Below are positions 44,441 to 54,013 of a stretch of 64,000 nucleotides of DNA, one piece after another. The notes beneath the pieces were generated by a model. That model had not been told where the DNA came from. It saw only the letters and a list, made by a program, of their open reading frames with translations, and made no database searches. The position numbers were made by a program, and so were the translations under genes. Position 1 is the first letter of the stretch; each line of letters opens with the position of its first letter. This DNA comes from Pseudomonas taetrolens (GTDB taxonomy: Bacteria > Pseudomonadota > Gammaproteobacteria > Pseudomonadales > Pseudomonadaceae): positions 1,564,001 through 1,628,000 of the forward strand of contig NZ_LS483370.1 in assembly GCF_900475285.1 (NCBI RefSeq). Direction: 5' to 3'.

Positions 44441-44737
44441 ATGGACATGCAACATCGTATCGAATTGGCGCTTGGCGCATTGCAACCCGAGCATCTGAGC
44501 GTGCTGGATGAAAGCCACATGCACAGTCGCGGGCTACAGACCCACTTCAAGGCGGTGGTGGTCAGCGAGCAGTTCACCGGGCTCAACCGGGTCAAGCGTC
44601 ACCAGAAGGTTTACGCCGCACTGGGTGACCTGATGGGCGAATTCCATGCGTTGGCCTTGCACACATACACGCCTGAGGAATGGGCAGAAATCGGCACAGC
44701 CCCGGCCTCGCCGACCTGTGCCGGCGGTGGGCACTGA
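44441..44737 (+). CDS. bolA: BolA family protein
   Basis: A 98-aa BolA-type protein. Such proteins pair with monothiol glutaredoxins to handle Fe-S clusters, and in E. coli BolA also controls cell shape and biofilm genes. The core [13 protein letters not shown] and the helix-turn-helix-like [19 protein letters not shown] are present, with conserved His in SHMHS and [12 protein letters not shown] chose the first ATG at 44441 because GGAG lies 5 bases upstream. An ATG two codons later is possible. Confidence 0.92.
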   Translation: MDMQHRIELALGALQPEHLSVLDESHMHSRGLQTHFKAVVVSEQFTGLNRVKRHQKVYAALGDLMGEFHALALHTYTPEEWAEIGTAPASPTCAGGGH

Positions 44738-44773
44738 GTTAGCGCAGTCAGCTGGCTTTTTGTTAGAATCTGC

Positions 44774-44803
44774 AACGCGCCGCTTAGTCGGCGCGTTTTT
44801 TTT
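44774..44803 (+). terminator. Rho-independent terminator of bolA
   Basis: AACGCGCCG-CTTAGT-CGGCGCGTT has a 9-bp stem followed by eight T, 37 bases after the bolA stop. Confidence 0.9.
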
Positions 44804-44850
44804 GCATCCGGTTCACCCTTTACGAGGGTAGCCACCTGGAGAGAGACGCG

Positions 44851-45789
44851 ATGACATCGCCGATTGTAGTAGCTGCACTGTACAAATTCGTCACCCTTGA
44901 AGATTACGTCGAACTGCGTGAGCCCTTGCTCAAGGCCATGGTCGATAACGGCATCAAGGGGACATTGCTGATTGCCGAAGAAGGTATCAACGGCACTGTA
45001 TCCGGTAGCCGCGAAGGAATTGACGGGCTGATGGACTGGTTGAAGTCCGACCCGCGCATGATCGACATCGATCACAAGGAATCCTACTGCGATGACCAGC
45101 CGTTCTACCGGACCAAGGTCAAACTGAAGAAAGAAATCGTCACCCTCGGCGTAGAAGGCGTAGATCCGAACAAAAAAGTCGGAACCTATGTTGACCCCGA
45201 GAACTGGAACGCGCTGATCAGCGATCCAGAGGTGCTGCTGATCGATACCCGTAATGATTACGAAGTGTCCATCGGTACGTTTGAGGGGGCAATTGACCCC
45301 AAGACCACCAGCTTTCGCGAGTTTCCCGACTACATCAAGGCCAACTTCGACCCGGCCAGGCACAAGAAAGTCGCCATGTTCTGCACCGGTGGCATTCGCT
45401 GTGAAAAAGCTTCGAGCTACATGCTCAGCCAAGGGTTTGACGAGGTGTATCACCTTAAGGGCGGGATCCTGAAGTACCTCGAAGAAGTGCCGCAGGAAGA
45501 AACCAAATGGCAGGGCGACTGCTTCGTGTTTGATAATCGTGTCACCGTGCGTCACGATTTGAGCGAAGGCGAATACGACCAGTGCCACGCCTGCCGCACC
45601 CCGATCAGCGCGGCCGACCGCGAGTCCGAGCACTATCAGCCGGGTATCAGTTGCCCGTATTGCTGGGACAAACTGAGCGAGAAGACGCGGCGCAGTGCCA
45701 TTGATCGCCAAAAGCAGATCGAACTGGCCAAGGCCCGCAATCAACCACATCCGATCGGTCATAACTACCGTAAACCTGCCGAGGCCTGA
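44851..45789 (+). CDS. trhO: tRNA uridine(34) hydroxylase TrhO (rhodanese-like)
   Basis: Oxygen-dependent enzyme that hydroxylates wobble uridine to ho5U (YceA family). The 312 residues comprise an acylphosphatase-like N-terminal domain, a rhodanese domain with Cys178 in [13 protein letters not shown], and a C-terminal zinc-like cysteine motif (CHACRTP then CPYCWD). GGAGAGAG precedes the ATG. The TGA overlaps the ATG of the next gene (TGATG). Confidence 0.94.
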   Translation: MTSPIVVAALYKFVTLEDYVELREPLLKAMVDNGIKGTLLIAEEGINGTVSGSREGIDGLMDWLKSDPRMIDIDHKESYCDDQPFYRTKVKLKKEIVTLGVEGVDPNKKVGTYVDPENWNALISDPEVLLIDTRNDYEVSIGTFEGAIDPKTTSFREFPDYIKANFDPARHKKVAMFCTGGIRCEKASSYMLSQGFDEVYHLKGGILKYLEEVPQEETKWQGDCFVFDNRVTVRHDLSEGEYDQCHACRTPISAADRESEHYQPGISCPYCWDKLSEKTRRSAIDRQKQIELAKARNQPHPIGHNYRKPAEA

Positions 45790-46427
45790 TGATGTCTGCG
45801 CGCTTGCTCTATGTGATGGACCCGATGTGCTCGTGGTGCTGGGGTTTTTCACCCGTCGCCGAAGCCCTGGTAGAGCAGGCGCAGGCCGCAGGTGTCGAGT
45901 TGCACCTGGTGGTGGGTGGTCTGCGTACCGGCAGCGGCGCGTCAATGGACGCCGCAAAGCGTCGCTACATCCTTGAGCATTGGCAGGCCGTCGCAGACGC
46001 CACCGGTCAACCGTTTACCTTTGAAGGTGCTTTGTCCGAGGGCTTTGTGTACGACACCGAGCCCGCTTGTCGGGCATTGGTGGCAGCCCGCAGTCTGGCC
46101 CCCGATTGCGCCTGGAAACTGGTAAAGCTGATCCAGCAGGCGTTTTACATGCAGGGTCGGGATGTCACTCAAGCCAGTGTCCTGGTTGAGCTGGCAGAGG
46201 CATCAGGGTTGCCGCGTATCGAGTTTGCGGCAGCCTTTGACACTGCGGAACAACACGCCGCCACCGCTGCCGACTTCAGTTGGGTGCAAGACCTGGGCAT
46301 TGCCGGGTTCCCGACCTTGCTGGCTGAGCGCGACGGGCAACTCGCGTTACTGACCAACGGTTATCAACCGCTTGGGCCTTTGTCGGACTTGCTCGGTCGC
46401 TGGCTAGAACGCGCTACGCGTGTTTGA
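45789..46427 (+). CDS. DsbA family thioredoxin-fold protein (FrnE-like)
   Basis: A 212-aa cytoplasmic protein (no signal peptide) with a thioredoxin fold. The active site CSWC lies at residues 14-17 (MDPMCSWCWGF), a helical insert follows, and the cis-Pro loop GIAGFPTLL is near 176. It resembles the FrnE/GSH-S-transferase kappa branch of DsbA proteins, which act as disulfide oxidoreductases or isomerases. Substrate unknown. Its start is coupled to trhO by one shared base; its end overlaps the ABC transporter start by 8 bases. Confidence 0.9.
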   Translation: MMSARLLYVMDPMCSWCWGFSPVAEALVEQAQAAGVELHLVVGGLRTGSGASMDAAKRRYILEHWQAVADATGQPFTFEGALSEGFVYDTEPACRALVAARSLAPDCAWKLVKLIQQAFYMQGRDVTQASVLVELAEASGLPRIEFAAAFDTAEQHAATAADFSWVQDLGIAGFPTLLAERDGQLALLTNGYQPLGPLSDLLGRWLERATRV

Positions 46428-48237
46428 TCCTTCTGAGGTGCCGCCTTGCGGAAAAACACCGGATCGCCTGACTTGGGGCGAGATCCGGCGCTTGGCCCTG
46501 CGCCATAAAAAAGCCTTGTGGATTGCCAACGGGGTCGCCGTACTGGCCACCTTGTGCAGTGTTCCCATCCCCTTGCTGCTGCCCTTGCTGGTCGATGAGG
46601 TGTTGCTGGGCAATGGCGATGCGGCCCTGAAAATCATGAATCACGCGTTGCCACAGGCCTGGCAAGGCGCGGTGGGCTATATCGGCCTGATGCTGGCGAT
46701 TACCCTTGTGCTGCGTTGCGGAGCGTTGCTGTTCAACGTGCTTCAGGCCCGGCTGTTTTCGAGCCTGGCCAAGGATATTGTGTTTCGCATCCGCTTGCGT
46801 TTGATCGAGCGCCTGAAGCGCATTTCGCTGGCCGAGTACGAAAGCCTGGGTAGCGGCACCGTGACCACGCACCTGGTCACGGATCTGGATACGCTGGACA
46901 AGTTTGTCGGTGAGACGCTGAGCCGCTTTCTGGTCGCCATGCTCACGCTGGTGGGGACTTCGGCGATTTTGCTGTGGATGCACTGGCAACTGGCGCTGCT
47001 GATCCTGCTGTTCAACCCGTTGGTGATTTACGCCACGGTGCAATTGGGCAAGCGCGTCAAACACCTGAAAAAACTGGAAAACGACAGCACGGCACGCTTT
47101 ACCCAGGCCCTGACCGAAACCCTGGATGCCATTCAGGAAGTACGCGCAGGCAATCGCCAGGGGTTTTTCCTGGGTCGCTTGGGACAACGTGCTCGTGAAG
47201 TGCGTGACTTTGCGGTGGCTTCGCAGTGGAAAAGCGACGCTTCGAACCGGGCCAGCGGTTTGTTGTTCCAGTTCGGGATCGACATTTTCCGTGCGGCGGC
47301 GATGTTGACTGTGCTGTTTTCGGATCTGTCGATCGGCCAGATGCTCGCCGTGTTCAGTTATCTGTGGTTCATGATCGGTCCTGTCGAGCAATTGCTTAAC
47401 TTGCAATACGCTTTTTATGCGGCAGGCGGGGCGGTGACGCGGATCAACCAGCTGTTGGCCCGTGCCGATGAACCGCAATATCCCGGCGGCGTGAATCCCT
47501 TTGCGGGGCTCCAGACCGTAGGCATAGAAGTGCGGGACCTGAGCTTCAGCTACGGCGAAGAAAAGGTGCTGGATCACCTGAACCTGAACATTGCAGCAGG
47601 TGAGAAGGTGGCCATTGTGGGAACCAGTGGCGGTGGCAAGAGCACGCTGGTGCAGCTGCTATTGGGGCTTTACACCCCACAGTCGGGAGATATTTACTTT
47701 GCCGGCGCCAGTCAGTCGCAAATTGGTCTGCAAACCATTCGCGAACACGTTGCCGTGGTACTGCAGCACCCGGCACTGTTCAACGACACGGTACGCGCCA
47801 ACCTGACCATGGGCCGTGAGCGCTCTGACGAAGCCTGTTGGCGGGCGCTGGAAATCGCTCAGCTCGACGGCACCATTCTGAACCTGCCGCAAGGGCTGGA
47901 CAGTATTGTCGGGCGTTCGGGTGTGCGCCTGTCGGGAGGTCAACGCCAGCGCCTGGCGATTGCCCGAATGGTCCTGGCCGAGCCTCGCGTGGTGATTCTC
48001 GATGAGGCCACCAGCGCGCTCGATGCGGCCACGGAATACAACCTGCATCACGCTTTGGGAAAATTCTTGAATGGTCGCACCACATTAATCATCGCTCATC
48101 GCCTGTCTGCGGTAAAACAGGCAGATCGGGTGCTGGTGTTTGATGGTGGACGCATTGCCGAAGAGGGTGATCACCAGCAGTTGATCGCCGATGGCGGCCT
48201 TTACGCAAGGCTGTACGGACACCTGCAACAGAACTGA
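46420..48237 (+). CDS. ABC exporter, fused permease and ATPase
   Basis: A 605-aa half-transporter that should work as a homodimer. A six-helix transmembrane domain (about 30-330) is followed by an ATPase with Walker A GTSGGGKST (about 402-410), signature LSGGQRQRLAIARM and Walker B VVILDEATSALD. The likely start is GTG 46420, overlapping the previous gene by 8 bases; its ribosome site is poor and the true start could lie slightly downstream. The MsbA-like layout suggests lipid or drug export, but the substrate cannot be told. Confidence 0.9.
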   Translation: MFDPSEVPPCGKTPDRLTWGEIRRLALRHKKALWIANGVAVLATLCSVPIPLLLPLLVDEVLLGNGDAALKIMNHALPQAWQGAVGYIGLMLAITLVLRCGALLFNVLQARLFSSLAKDIVFRIRLRLIERLKRISLAEYESLGSGTVTTHLVTDLDTLDKFVGETLSRFLVAMLTLVGTSAILLWMHWQLALLILLFNPLVIYATVQLGKRVKHLKKLENDSTARFTQALTETLDAIQEVRAGNRQGFFLGRLGQRAREVRDFAVASQWKSDASNRASGLLFQFGIDIFRAAAMLTVLFSDLSIGQMLAVFSYLWFMIGPVEQLLNLQYAFYAAGGAVTRINQLLARADEPQYPGGVNPFAGLQTVGIEVRDLSFSYGEEKVLDHLNLNIAAGEKVAIVGTSGGGKSTLVQLLLGLYTPQSGDIYFAGASQSQIGLQTIREHVAVVLQHPALFNDTVRANLTMGRERSDEACWRALEIAQLDGTILNLPQGLDSIVGRSGVRLSGGQRQRLAIARMVLAEPRVVILDEATSALDAATEYNLHHALGKFLNGRTTLIIAHRLSAVKQADRVLVFDGGRIAEEGDHQQLIADGGLYARLYGHLQQN

Positions 48238-48430
48238 TGCCGGGCAGGCTTGCGGGCTGATTGGCTGACGTCTTTCAGGCATTTAGCTGTGCGTGGCAGG
48301 GACTGGCTGCAGGCTTTTTGCTAGTGCCCTTCCTGCCGTTGCTCTGTTATTCGCAAATTAGCCTAGGCTGATGTGTTGTGGAGAGGTTGTTCTCTGGTTT
48401 TTGACCGGTCAGCTGACGCAAAGGGAGCTC

Positions 48431-50890
48431 ATGAAGCAAGAACGTACCCTCGACGCGCCGCGGTTGTTGGGCATTGTCTGGCCCTTTATCGCAGTCGTGC
48501 TGTTTCAGGCGTTATTGGGGTGTGTCAGCCTATACATGCTCTCGGCCGTGAGAGGCTATGTCGCAGGCGAGAGCTTATGGTCCAAGGGGCAAAAAGACGC
48601 CATCTACTTCCTCACACTGTATGCCGACGGCCAGGACCCGGCCATTTTCGCCAAATATGAACAAGCGATCAGGGTGCCCAAGGGCGGCTACGTCCTGCGT
48701 AAGGCGCTGGACCAGACGCCCCCTGATCTGGACGCTGCTCGCGAAGGTATTTTGCAGGGCGGCAATAGCCCGGAAGACGTCTCGAGCATTATCTGGTTCT
48801 ACCGGTACTTTCGGAACTTCAGTTACCTGGACCGGGCCATTGAGAAATGGGTCGTGGGTGACAGCTATCTGGATCAGCTCGATGCGCTGGCCCGGGAAAT
48901 ACACCGGGATACATCTGCCCATCAAGCGAGCGCTGCCGATATCCAGCGCTGGAAGGCTGATATCTTCGCCATCAATGAAGGCGTCACGCCAACGGCCAAA
49001 GCCTTTAGCGACGCCTTGGGCGAAGGGTCGCGATTTATCCTGAACCTGTTGGTGTTGACGAATCTCGCTACTGCGCTTGGCCTGATTCTGCTGGCCCTGT
49101 TGCGCACACGCAAAATACTTGCCCAGCGCCGCGCATTTGCCGAAGCGTTGCAAATGGAAAGGGAGCGGGCGCAAATAACCCTGGAGTCCATTGGCGACGG
49201 GGTCATCAGCACGGACGTCAATGGCGCAATTGCCTACATGAACCCTGCAGCGGAGCAACTGACCCGCTGGAGGTCCGAGCATGCTCAGGGCATACCCTTG
49301 GCCGCGCTGTTCAAGTTGCTCGACGAAAATGCCCAGGATGATGGCTTCAAGTTGATCGACCGCATTCTCGGCGGCGAGCTGGGCAACCACAGTGAGCACG
49401 CCAAGCTGATTCAGCGCGCGGATGGCAGTACGGTTTCTGTCACGCTGGTGGGTGCCCCGATCCTTCACGCCGGACAAGTGAGCGGGGCCGTGCTGGTACT
49501 GCACGACATGACCCGTGAGCGGCAATACCTCGCCAATCTGTCCTGGCAGACGACCCATGACTCGCTGACAGGGCTGACCAATCGCCGTGAGTTTGAATAC
49601 CGGCTGGAGCTGGTATTGCAAAACCTGGCTCGCCAGCAAGGCCGTCATGCCTTGCTGTATCTCGATCTTGACCAATTCAAACTGGTCAACGATACCTGCG
49701 GCCATGCGGCGGGCGATGAGCTTTTGCGTCACGTTTGTGCGTTGCTGCAAGCCGGTTTGCGTGAGGGAGACACGCTTGCGCGCCTCGGAGGAGATGAGTT
49801 TGGCATCCTGCTGGAAAACTGCCCGCCCGATGTCGCGGAGACAATCGCTGATGGCCTGCGCCAGACGGTACAGAGTTTGCATTTTGTCTGGAAGGGCCGG
49901 CCATTCCTGACCACCATCAGTATCGGACTGGTACACATTCACCTGGCCCCCGTAACGATTGAAGGCCTGCTGCAGGCAGCGGACATGGCGTGCTACATGG
50001 CCAAGGAGAAGGGCCGCAATCGGGTCCAGGTCTACCACGCCGATGACTCCGAGCTGTCTCTGCGTTTTGGCGAAATGGCATGGGTTCAGCGTTTGCATGT
50101 TGCCCTGGAAGACAACCGTTTTTGCCTGTATGCACAAGAAATTGCCGAGCTGGGTAGCACTCGGGACGCTGCTGGCCACATCGAGATTTTATTGCGTTTG
50201 TATGATGAAAGCGGGCGAATGATCTTGCCTGACAGTTTTATACCCGCCGCTGAGCGTTATGGCTTGATGTCTTCAATTGACCGTTGGGTGGTCGAAAACG
50301 TGTTCAGGATCATTTCTGAATGCGCAGCCCGGTCTCCGGGCCGTCCGATGGCGGTATGCGCTATCAACCTGTCGGGTACCACCATTGGTGACGAGGACTT
50401 TTTAGCGTTCCTGCATGAGCAGTTCGAATGTTATGGCGTCGCCCCCGAGATGATCTGTTTTGAAATTACCGAAACCAGTGCCATTGCCAATTTGGGCAGC
50501 GCGATTCGCTTTATCAATGATTTGAAGGGGCTGGGTTGCCAGTTTTCCCTGGATGATTTTTGTGCCGGTATGTCCTCGTTTGCCTACTTGAAGCATTTGC
50601 CGGTGGATTTTTTGAAAATTGATGGCAGCTTCGTCAGGGACATGCTCGATGACCCGATAAACCGGGCTATGGTTGAGGTCATCAATCACATTGGTCATGT
50701 GATGGGTAAACGTACGATTGCCGAGTTCGTCGAGAGCCCGCAAATTGAGCGGGCATTGATCGAGATCGGTGTCGATTTTGCCCAAGGGTATACAATTGAA
50801 CGTCCAAAGTTATTCAACTGCGAAAGCTTGTTGTGTCGACCTGAGCGACGTAAATCCCAGGTTTTAAAGTCGCCAGGAGCGTTGCGTTGA
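48431..50890 (+). CDS. Membrane PAS-GGDEF-EAL protein, c-di-GMP metabolism (RbdA-like)
   Basis: An 819-aa inner-membrane sensor. Order: helix (about 12-35), periplasmic domain (about 36-200), helix (about 202-222), PAS (about 240-360), GGDEF with an intact RLGGDEFG (about 450-457) and EAL. The EAL motif reads EIL (around 584), but other catalytic residues are present: INLSG, EITETSA, SLDDFCAG, FLKIDG and AEFVES. It may both make and hydrolyse c-di-GMP. The layout matches P. aeruginosa RbdA, a biofilm-dispersal phosphodiesterase. ATG 48431 follows GGGAG; the in-frame start at 48371 lacks a ribosome site. Confidence 0.93.
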   Translation: MKQERTLDAPRLLGIVWPFIAVVLFQALLGCVSLYMLSAVRGYVAGESLWSKGQKDAIYFLTLYADGQDPAIFAKYEQAIRVPKGGYVLRKALDQTPPDLDAAREGILQGGNSPEDVSSIIWFYRYFRNFSYLDRAIEKWVVGDSYLDQLDALAREIHRDTSAHQASAADIQRWKADIFAINEGVTPTAKAFSDALGEGSRFILNLLVLTNLATALGLILLALLRTRKILAQRRAFAEALQMERERAQITLESIGDGVISTDVNGAIAYMNPAAEQLTRWRSEHAQGIPLAALFKLLDENAQDDGFKLIDRILGGELGNHSEHAKLIQRADGSTVSVTLVGAPILHAGQVSGAVLVLHDMTRERQYLANLSWQTTHDSLTGLTNRREFEYRLELVLQNLARQQGRHALLYLDLDQFKLVNDTCGHAAGDELLRHVCALLQAGLREGDTLARLGGDEFGILLENCPPDVAETIADGLRQTVQSLHFVWKGRPFLTTISIGLVHIHLAPVTIEGLLQAADMACYMAKEKGRNRVQVYHADDSELSLRFGEMAWVQRLHVALEDNRFCLYAQEIAELGSTRDAAGHIEILLRLYDESGRMILPDSFIPAAERYGLMSSIDRWVVENVFRIISECAARSPGRPMAVCAINLSGTTIGDEDFLAFLHEQFECYGVAPEMICFEITETSAIANLGSAIRFINDLKGLGCQFSLDDFCAGMSSFAYLKHLPVDFLKIDGSFVRDMLDDPINRAMVEVINHIGHVMGKRTIAEFVESPQIERALIEIGVDFAQGYTIERPKLFNCESLLCRPERRKSQVLKSPGALR

Positions 50891-50936
50891 CAGCGCGCAG
50901 GATACTGAAACATCACCCATCAAAAGGAATTCGATA

Positions 50937-51722
50937 GTGATTGATGCATTCAACCGTACTGGGCCGCTCATGGAGCCAGCCAGTTATCCGGACTGGGCTC
51001 AGCAGTTGATTCGTGACTGTAGCGAGAGCAAGCGTCGGGTTGTCGAGCATGATTTTTACAGGCGCATGCGCGATAACACGCTGAGCCCCAAAACCTTGCG
51101 CTTGTATCTGATCGGCGGCTGGCCTGTAGTCGAGCAGTTTTCGTTGTATATGGGGCGTAATCTGGGCAAAACCCGTTATGGGCGTCATCCCGGCGAAGAC
51201 AAGGCGCGTCGCTGGCTGATTCGTAATATACGGGTTGAGCTCAACCATGCCGATTACTGGGTGAACTGGGCCGGGGCACACGGCATAACCCTTGAAAAGA
51301 TGAGCGCGCAGGACATTCCGGTTGAGTTTCAGGCGCTCAATGATTGGTGCTGGCACACCTGCGTGAGTGATTCTCTGGCGGTGGCCATGGCCGCAACCAA
51401 CTATGCCATTGAAGGGGCGGTGGGCGAGTGGTCCGCGGTGGTGTGCTCCAGCCCTGTCTATGAGGAGTCATTTCCCCCTGAGGAGCGCAAGCGCGCAATG
51501 AAGTGGCTTAAAATGCACGCTCAGTATGATGATGAGCATCCGTGGGAGGCGCTGGACATCATTTGTACGCTGGCGGGCATGAACCCGAGCCGGGCGCTGC
51601 AGACGGAGCTTCGCAAGGCTATTTGCAAGAGTTATGACTACATGCACCTGTTTTTACAAAGCTGCCTGCAGTTCGAAAAGAACCTGGTGGTGTCTGAGCG
51701 ACGGGAACTGGCTGAAGGTTGA
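50937..51722 (+). CDS. TenA/PqqC-like iron-containing redox enzyme family protein
   Basis: A 261-aa all-helical protein of the haem-oxygenase-like fold shared by TenA, PqqC and CADD. Possible metal or substrate residues are in EHDFYRRM, VELNHADYWVNW and KWLKMHAQYDDEHPWEAL. It starts at GTG 50937 with AAGGA 8 bases upstream. It lies 46 bases after the GGDEF-EAL gene and may be co-transcribed. It is not a thiamine-operon TenA by context, so the reaction is unknown. Confidence 0.85.
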   Translation: MIDAFNRTGPLMEPASYPDWAQQLIRDCSESKRRVVEHDFYRRMRDNTLSPKTLRLYLIGGWPVVEQFSLYMGRNLGKTRYGRHPGEDKARRWLIRNIRVELNHADYWVNWAGAHGITLEKMSAQDIPVEFQALNDWCWHTCVSDSLAVAMAATNYAIEGAVGEWSAVVCSSPVYEESFPPEERKRAMKWLKMHAQYDDEHPWEALDIICTLAGMNPSRALQTELRKAICKSYDYMHLFLQSCLQFEKNLVVSERRELAEG

Positions 51723-51741
51723 CTCCGGCCGGATCCGGCAT

Positions 51742-51783
51742 AAAAAAACCGCAGGCTGCGCTTGTCGCAATCTGCGGTTTTTT
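51742..51783. terminator. Bidirectional terminator between the TenA-like gene and yciK
   Basis: AAAAAAACCGCAG and CTGCGGTTTTTT form a long stem with a smaller inner TGCG/CGCA helix, flanked by A-run on the left and T-run on the right. It serves two converging genes. Confidence 0.9.
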
Positions 51784-51794
51784 ATGTGGCCGTG

Positions 51795-52535
51795 TTATTG
51801 CGCGTCGAATGCCTGACCGTTGATTCCTGTGCTGTCAGGGCCCATCAGGTACAGGTAAACCGGCATGATTTCTTCCGGTTTCGGGTTGTTCTCGGGGTTT
51901 TCTCCCGGGTACGCCAGTGCGCGCATGCTGGTGCGAGTCGCACCAGGATTGATGCTGTTGGAACGCACGGCAGCCACACCGTCGACTTCGTCTGCCAGGG
52001 TTTGCATCAGACCTTCGGTGGCAAACTTTGACACGCCATATGCACCCCAGTAAGCGCGACCTTTGCGGCCGACGCTGCTGGAGGTGAATATCACCGAGGC
52101 GTCTTGCGACAGCTTGAGCAGAGGCAGCAGCGTGCTGGTGAGCATGAACATGGCGTTGACGTTAACCTGCATGACCCGCATGAAGTTTTCGCCTGACAGC
52201 TGTTCCAGGGGCGTGCGCGGGCCAATGATCGAGGCGTTGTGCAGCAGCCCGTCCAGGTGGCCGAATTCATTTTCGATCATCGCGGCCAGCTCATCGTATT
52301 GATGGGGCTGGGCCGTTTCGAGATTGAACGGTATCACTGCGGGTTGTGGGTGCCCGGCAGCTTCGATTTCGTCGTAAACCTGGCTCAGGTTGGCCTCGGT
52401 TTTACCCAGCAGCAGCACGGTCGCACCGTGGCTGGCATAGATTTTCGCAGCCGCAGCGCCAATGCCGCGACCCGCGCCTGTGACCAGAATCACCCGGCCT
52501 TGAAGCAGGTCGGGTCGGGCGGAGTAATCAAACAT
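51795..52535 (-). CDS. yciK: YciK-type short-chain dehydrogenase/reductase
   Basis: A 246-aa NAD(P)-dependent oxidoreductase. It has the Rossmann glycine motif TGAGRGIG (19-26), LLHNASIIGP, catalytic Ser in FTSSSVGRKG and Tyr-Lys in YGVSKFA (about 164-168). Substrate unknown. It is the last gene of ubiG-mupP-yciK on this strand, an order also found in P. aeruginosa (PA3171-PA3173), which supports the identity. Confidence 0.92.
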   Translation of the reverse strand: MFDYSARPDLLQGRVILVTGAGRGIGAAAAKIYASHGATVLLLGKTEANLSQVYDEIEAAGHPQPAVIPFNLETAQPHQYDELAAMIENEFGHLDGLLHNASIIGPRTPLEQLSGENFMRVMQVNVNAMFMLTSTLLPLLKLSQDASVIFTSSSVGRKGRAYWGAYGVSKFATEGLMQTLADEVDGVAAVRSNSINPGATRTSMRALAYPGENPENNPKPEEIMPVYLYLMGPDSTGINGQAFDAQ

Positions 52536-52576
52536 AAAAAACCTCAGCAGTATTCATCGATAGCCCGACGTGCATG

Positions 52577-53248
52577 TCAGCAGCTGCACATCGCGTTATC
52601 AAGGACTTTGCGCAACTCACTCGGGTGATCGACAACGATGTCGGCCCCCCAGTGATCCGGGTTGTCGTCCGGGTGGATATAGCCAAAGCGTACGGCGGCC
52701 GTCTTGGTCCCGGCATCGCGTCCGGACTCGATATCGCGCAGGTCATCGCCTACAAACAGCACGCTGGCCGGATCAAGATCGAGCAGCTTGCAGGCCAGTA
52801 TCATCGGCTCGGGATCGGGCTTGCTGCGTGTTACGTGATCCGGGCAGATCAGCACCGCTGAGCGCTCGGCCAGGCCCAGTCGCTCCATGATGGGCTGAGC
52901 AAAGCGCACCGGTTTGTTGGTGACAACACCCCAGACCAGATGAGCTTTTTCGATATCGCTCAGCAATTGGGCCATGCCGTCAAACAGCCGGGTGTGCACC
53001 GCGCAATCGCGCTGGTAGCGCTCAAGGAACTCCAGGCGCAGCGCCTCGAAGCCCGGGGCTTGCGGGTCCATGTTGAAGGTAACGGCAACCATGGCGCGGG
53101 CGCCGCCGGAGATTTCATCGCGGATCAGTTTGTCTGCAAGAGGAGGCAGGTCGCGCTCGGCACGCATGGCCTGGCAGATGGCGATGAAATCCGGCGCGGT
53201 GTCGAGCAGGGTGCCGTCCATGTCAAAAAGAACTGCTCTTAAACGCAT
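52577..53248 (-). CDS. mupP: N-acetylmuramic acid 6-phosphate phosphatase MupP
   Basis: A 223-aa HAD phosphatase of the Pseudomonas cell-wall recycling route, which removes phosphate from MurNAc-6P so that MurNAc can be reused. HAD motifs: [11 protein letters not shown] (8-17); II, VVTNKP; III with Lys in [23 protein letters not shown]. It is 3 bases downstream of ubiG and about 40 before yciK. Often labelled phosphoglycolate phosphatase; the ubiG neighbour fixes it as MupP. Confidence 0.9.
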   Translation of the reverse strand: MRLRAVLFDMDGTLLDTAPDFIAICQAMRAERDLPPLADKLIRDEISGGARAMVAVTFNMDPQAPGFEALRLEFLERYQRDCAVHTRLFDGMAQLLSDIEKAHLVWGVVTNKPVRFAQPIMERLGLAERSAVLICPDHVTRSKPDPEPMILACKLLDLDPASVLFVGDDLRDIESGRDAGTKTAAVRFGYIHPDDNPDHWGADIVVDHPSELRKVLDNAMCSC

Positions 53249-53251
53249 GTA

Positions 53252-53950
53252 TTACTCCTCGCGAAGGGTCTGGATCATGTAGTTGACGTCAACATCGTCG
53301 GCCAGCTTGTAATGCTTGGTCAGCGGGTTGTAGGTCAGGCCTATGATGTCTTTGACGCTCAGGCCGGCCTGACGGCTCCAGGCACCCAGTTCGGATGGAC
53401 GGATGAATTTTTTGAAGTCGTGTGTCCCGCGGGGGATCAGCTTCATGATGTATTCCGCGCCAATGATCGCGAACAGGTAGGATTTCGGGTTGCGGTTGAT
53501 GGTCGAGAAGAAGACCTGGCCACCGGGCTTCACCATGCGATAGCACGCTTGAATCACTGAGGCAGGATCCGGAACGTGTTCCAGCATTTCAAGGCAGGTA
53601 ACGACATCGAATTGCTCGGGCATTTCGACGGCCAGCTCCTCGGCGGTGATCTGCCGGTATTCAACACTCACCCCGGACTCGAGCTGATGCAGTTGCGCCA
53701 CGGCCAGCGGGGCTTCGCCCATATCGATGCCCATTACGGTCGCACCGCGTTGAGCCATGGATTCGCTGAGAATGCCGCCGCCGCAACCGACGTCCAATAC
53801 TTTTTTGCCTGCCAGTTGCACGCGCTCGTCAATCCAGTTGACGCGTAGCGGGTTGATATCGTGCAGCGGCTTGAACTCGCTTTCGCGATCCCACCAGCGA
53901 TGGGCAAGGGCTTCGAATTTAGCGATCTCGGCGTGGTCGACGTTGCTCAT
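53252..53950 (-). CDS. ubiG: Ubiquinone biosynthesis O-methyltransferase
   Basis: Performs both O-methylations of the ubiquinone head group. The 232 residues contain the SAM motif [14 protein letters not shown] (about 49-62) and the membrane-binding [14 protein letters not shown] segment near 172-185. It starts [21 protein letters not shown]. The gene is 63 bases after mtaD and tightly linked to mupP. Its product feeds the quinone pool used by the nuo complex at the left edge. Confidence 0.97.
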   Translation of the reverse strand: MSNVDHAEIAKFEALAHRWWDRESEFKPLHDINPLRVNWIDERVQLAGKKVLDVGCGGGILSESMAQRGATVMGIDMGEAPLAVAQLHQLESGVSVEYRQITAEELAVEMPEQFDVVTCLEMLEHVPDPASVIQACYRMVKPGGQVFFSTINRNPKSYLFAIIGAEYIMKLIPRGTHDFKKFIRPSELGAWSRQAGLSVKDIIGLTYNPLTKHYKLADDVDVNYMIQTLREE

Positions 53951-54013
53951 GGGTCATTCCTCTAAAGCTGAAAAATCCTGGTAATGCTTCGGGCGCAGGC
54001 CCAAGCGTCTGAA

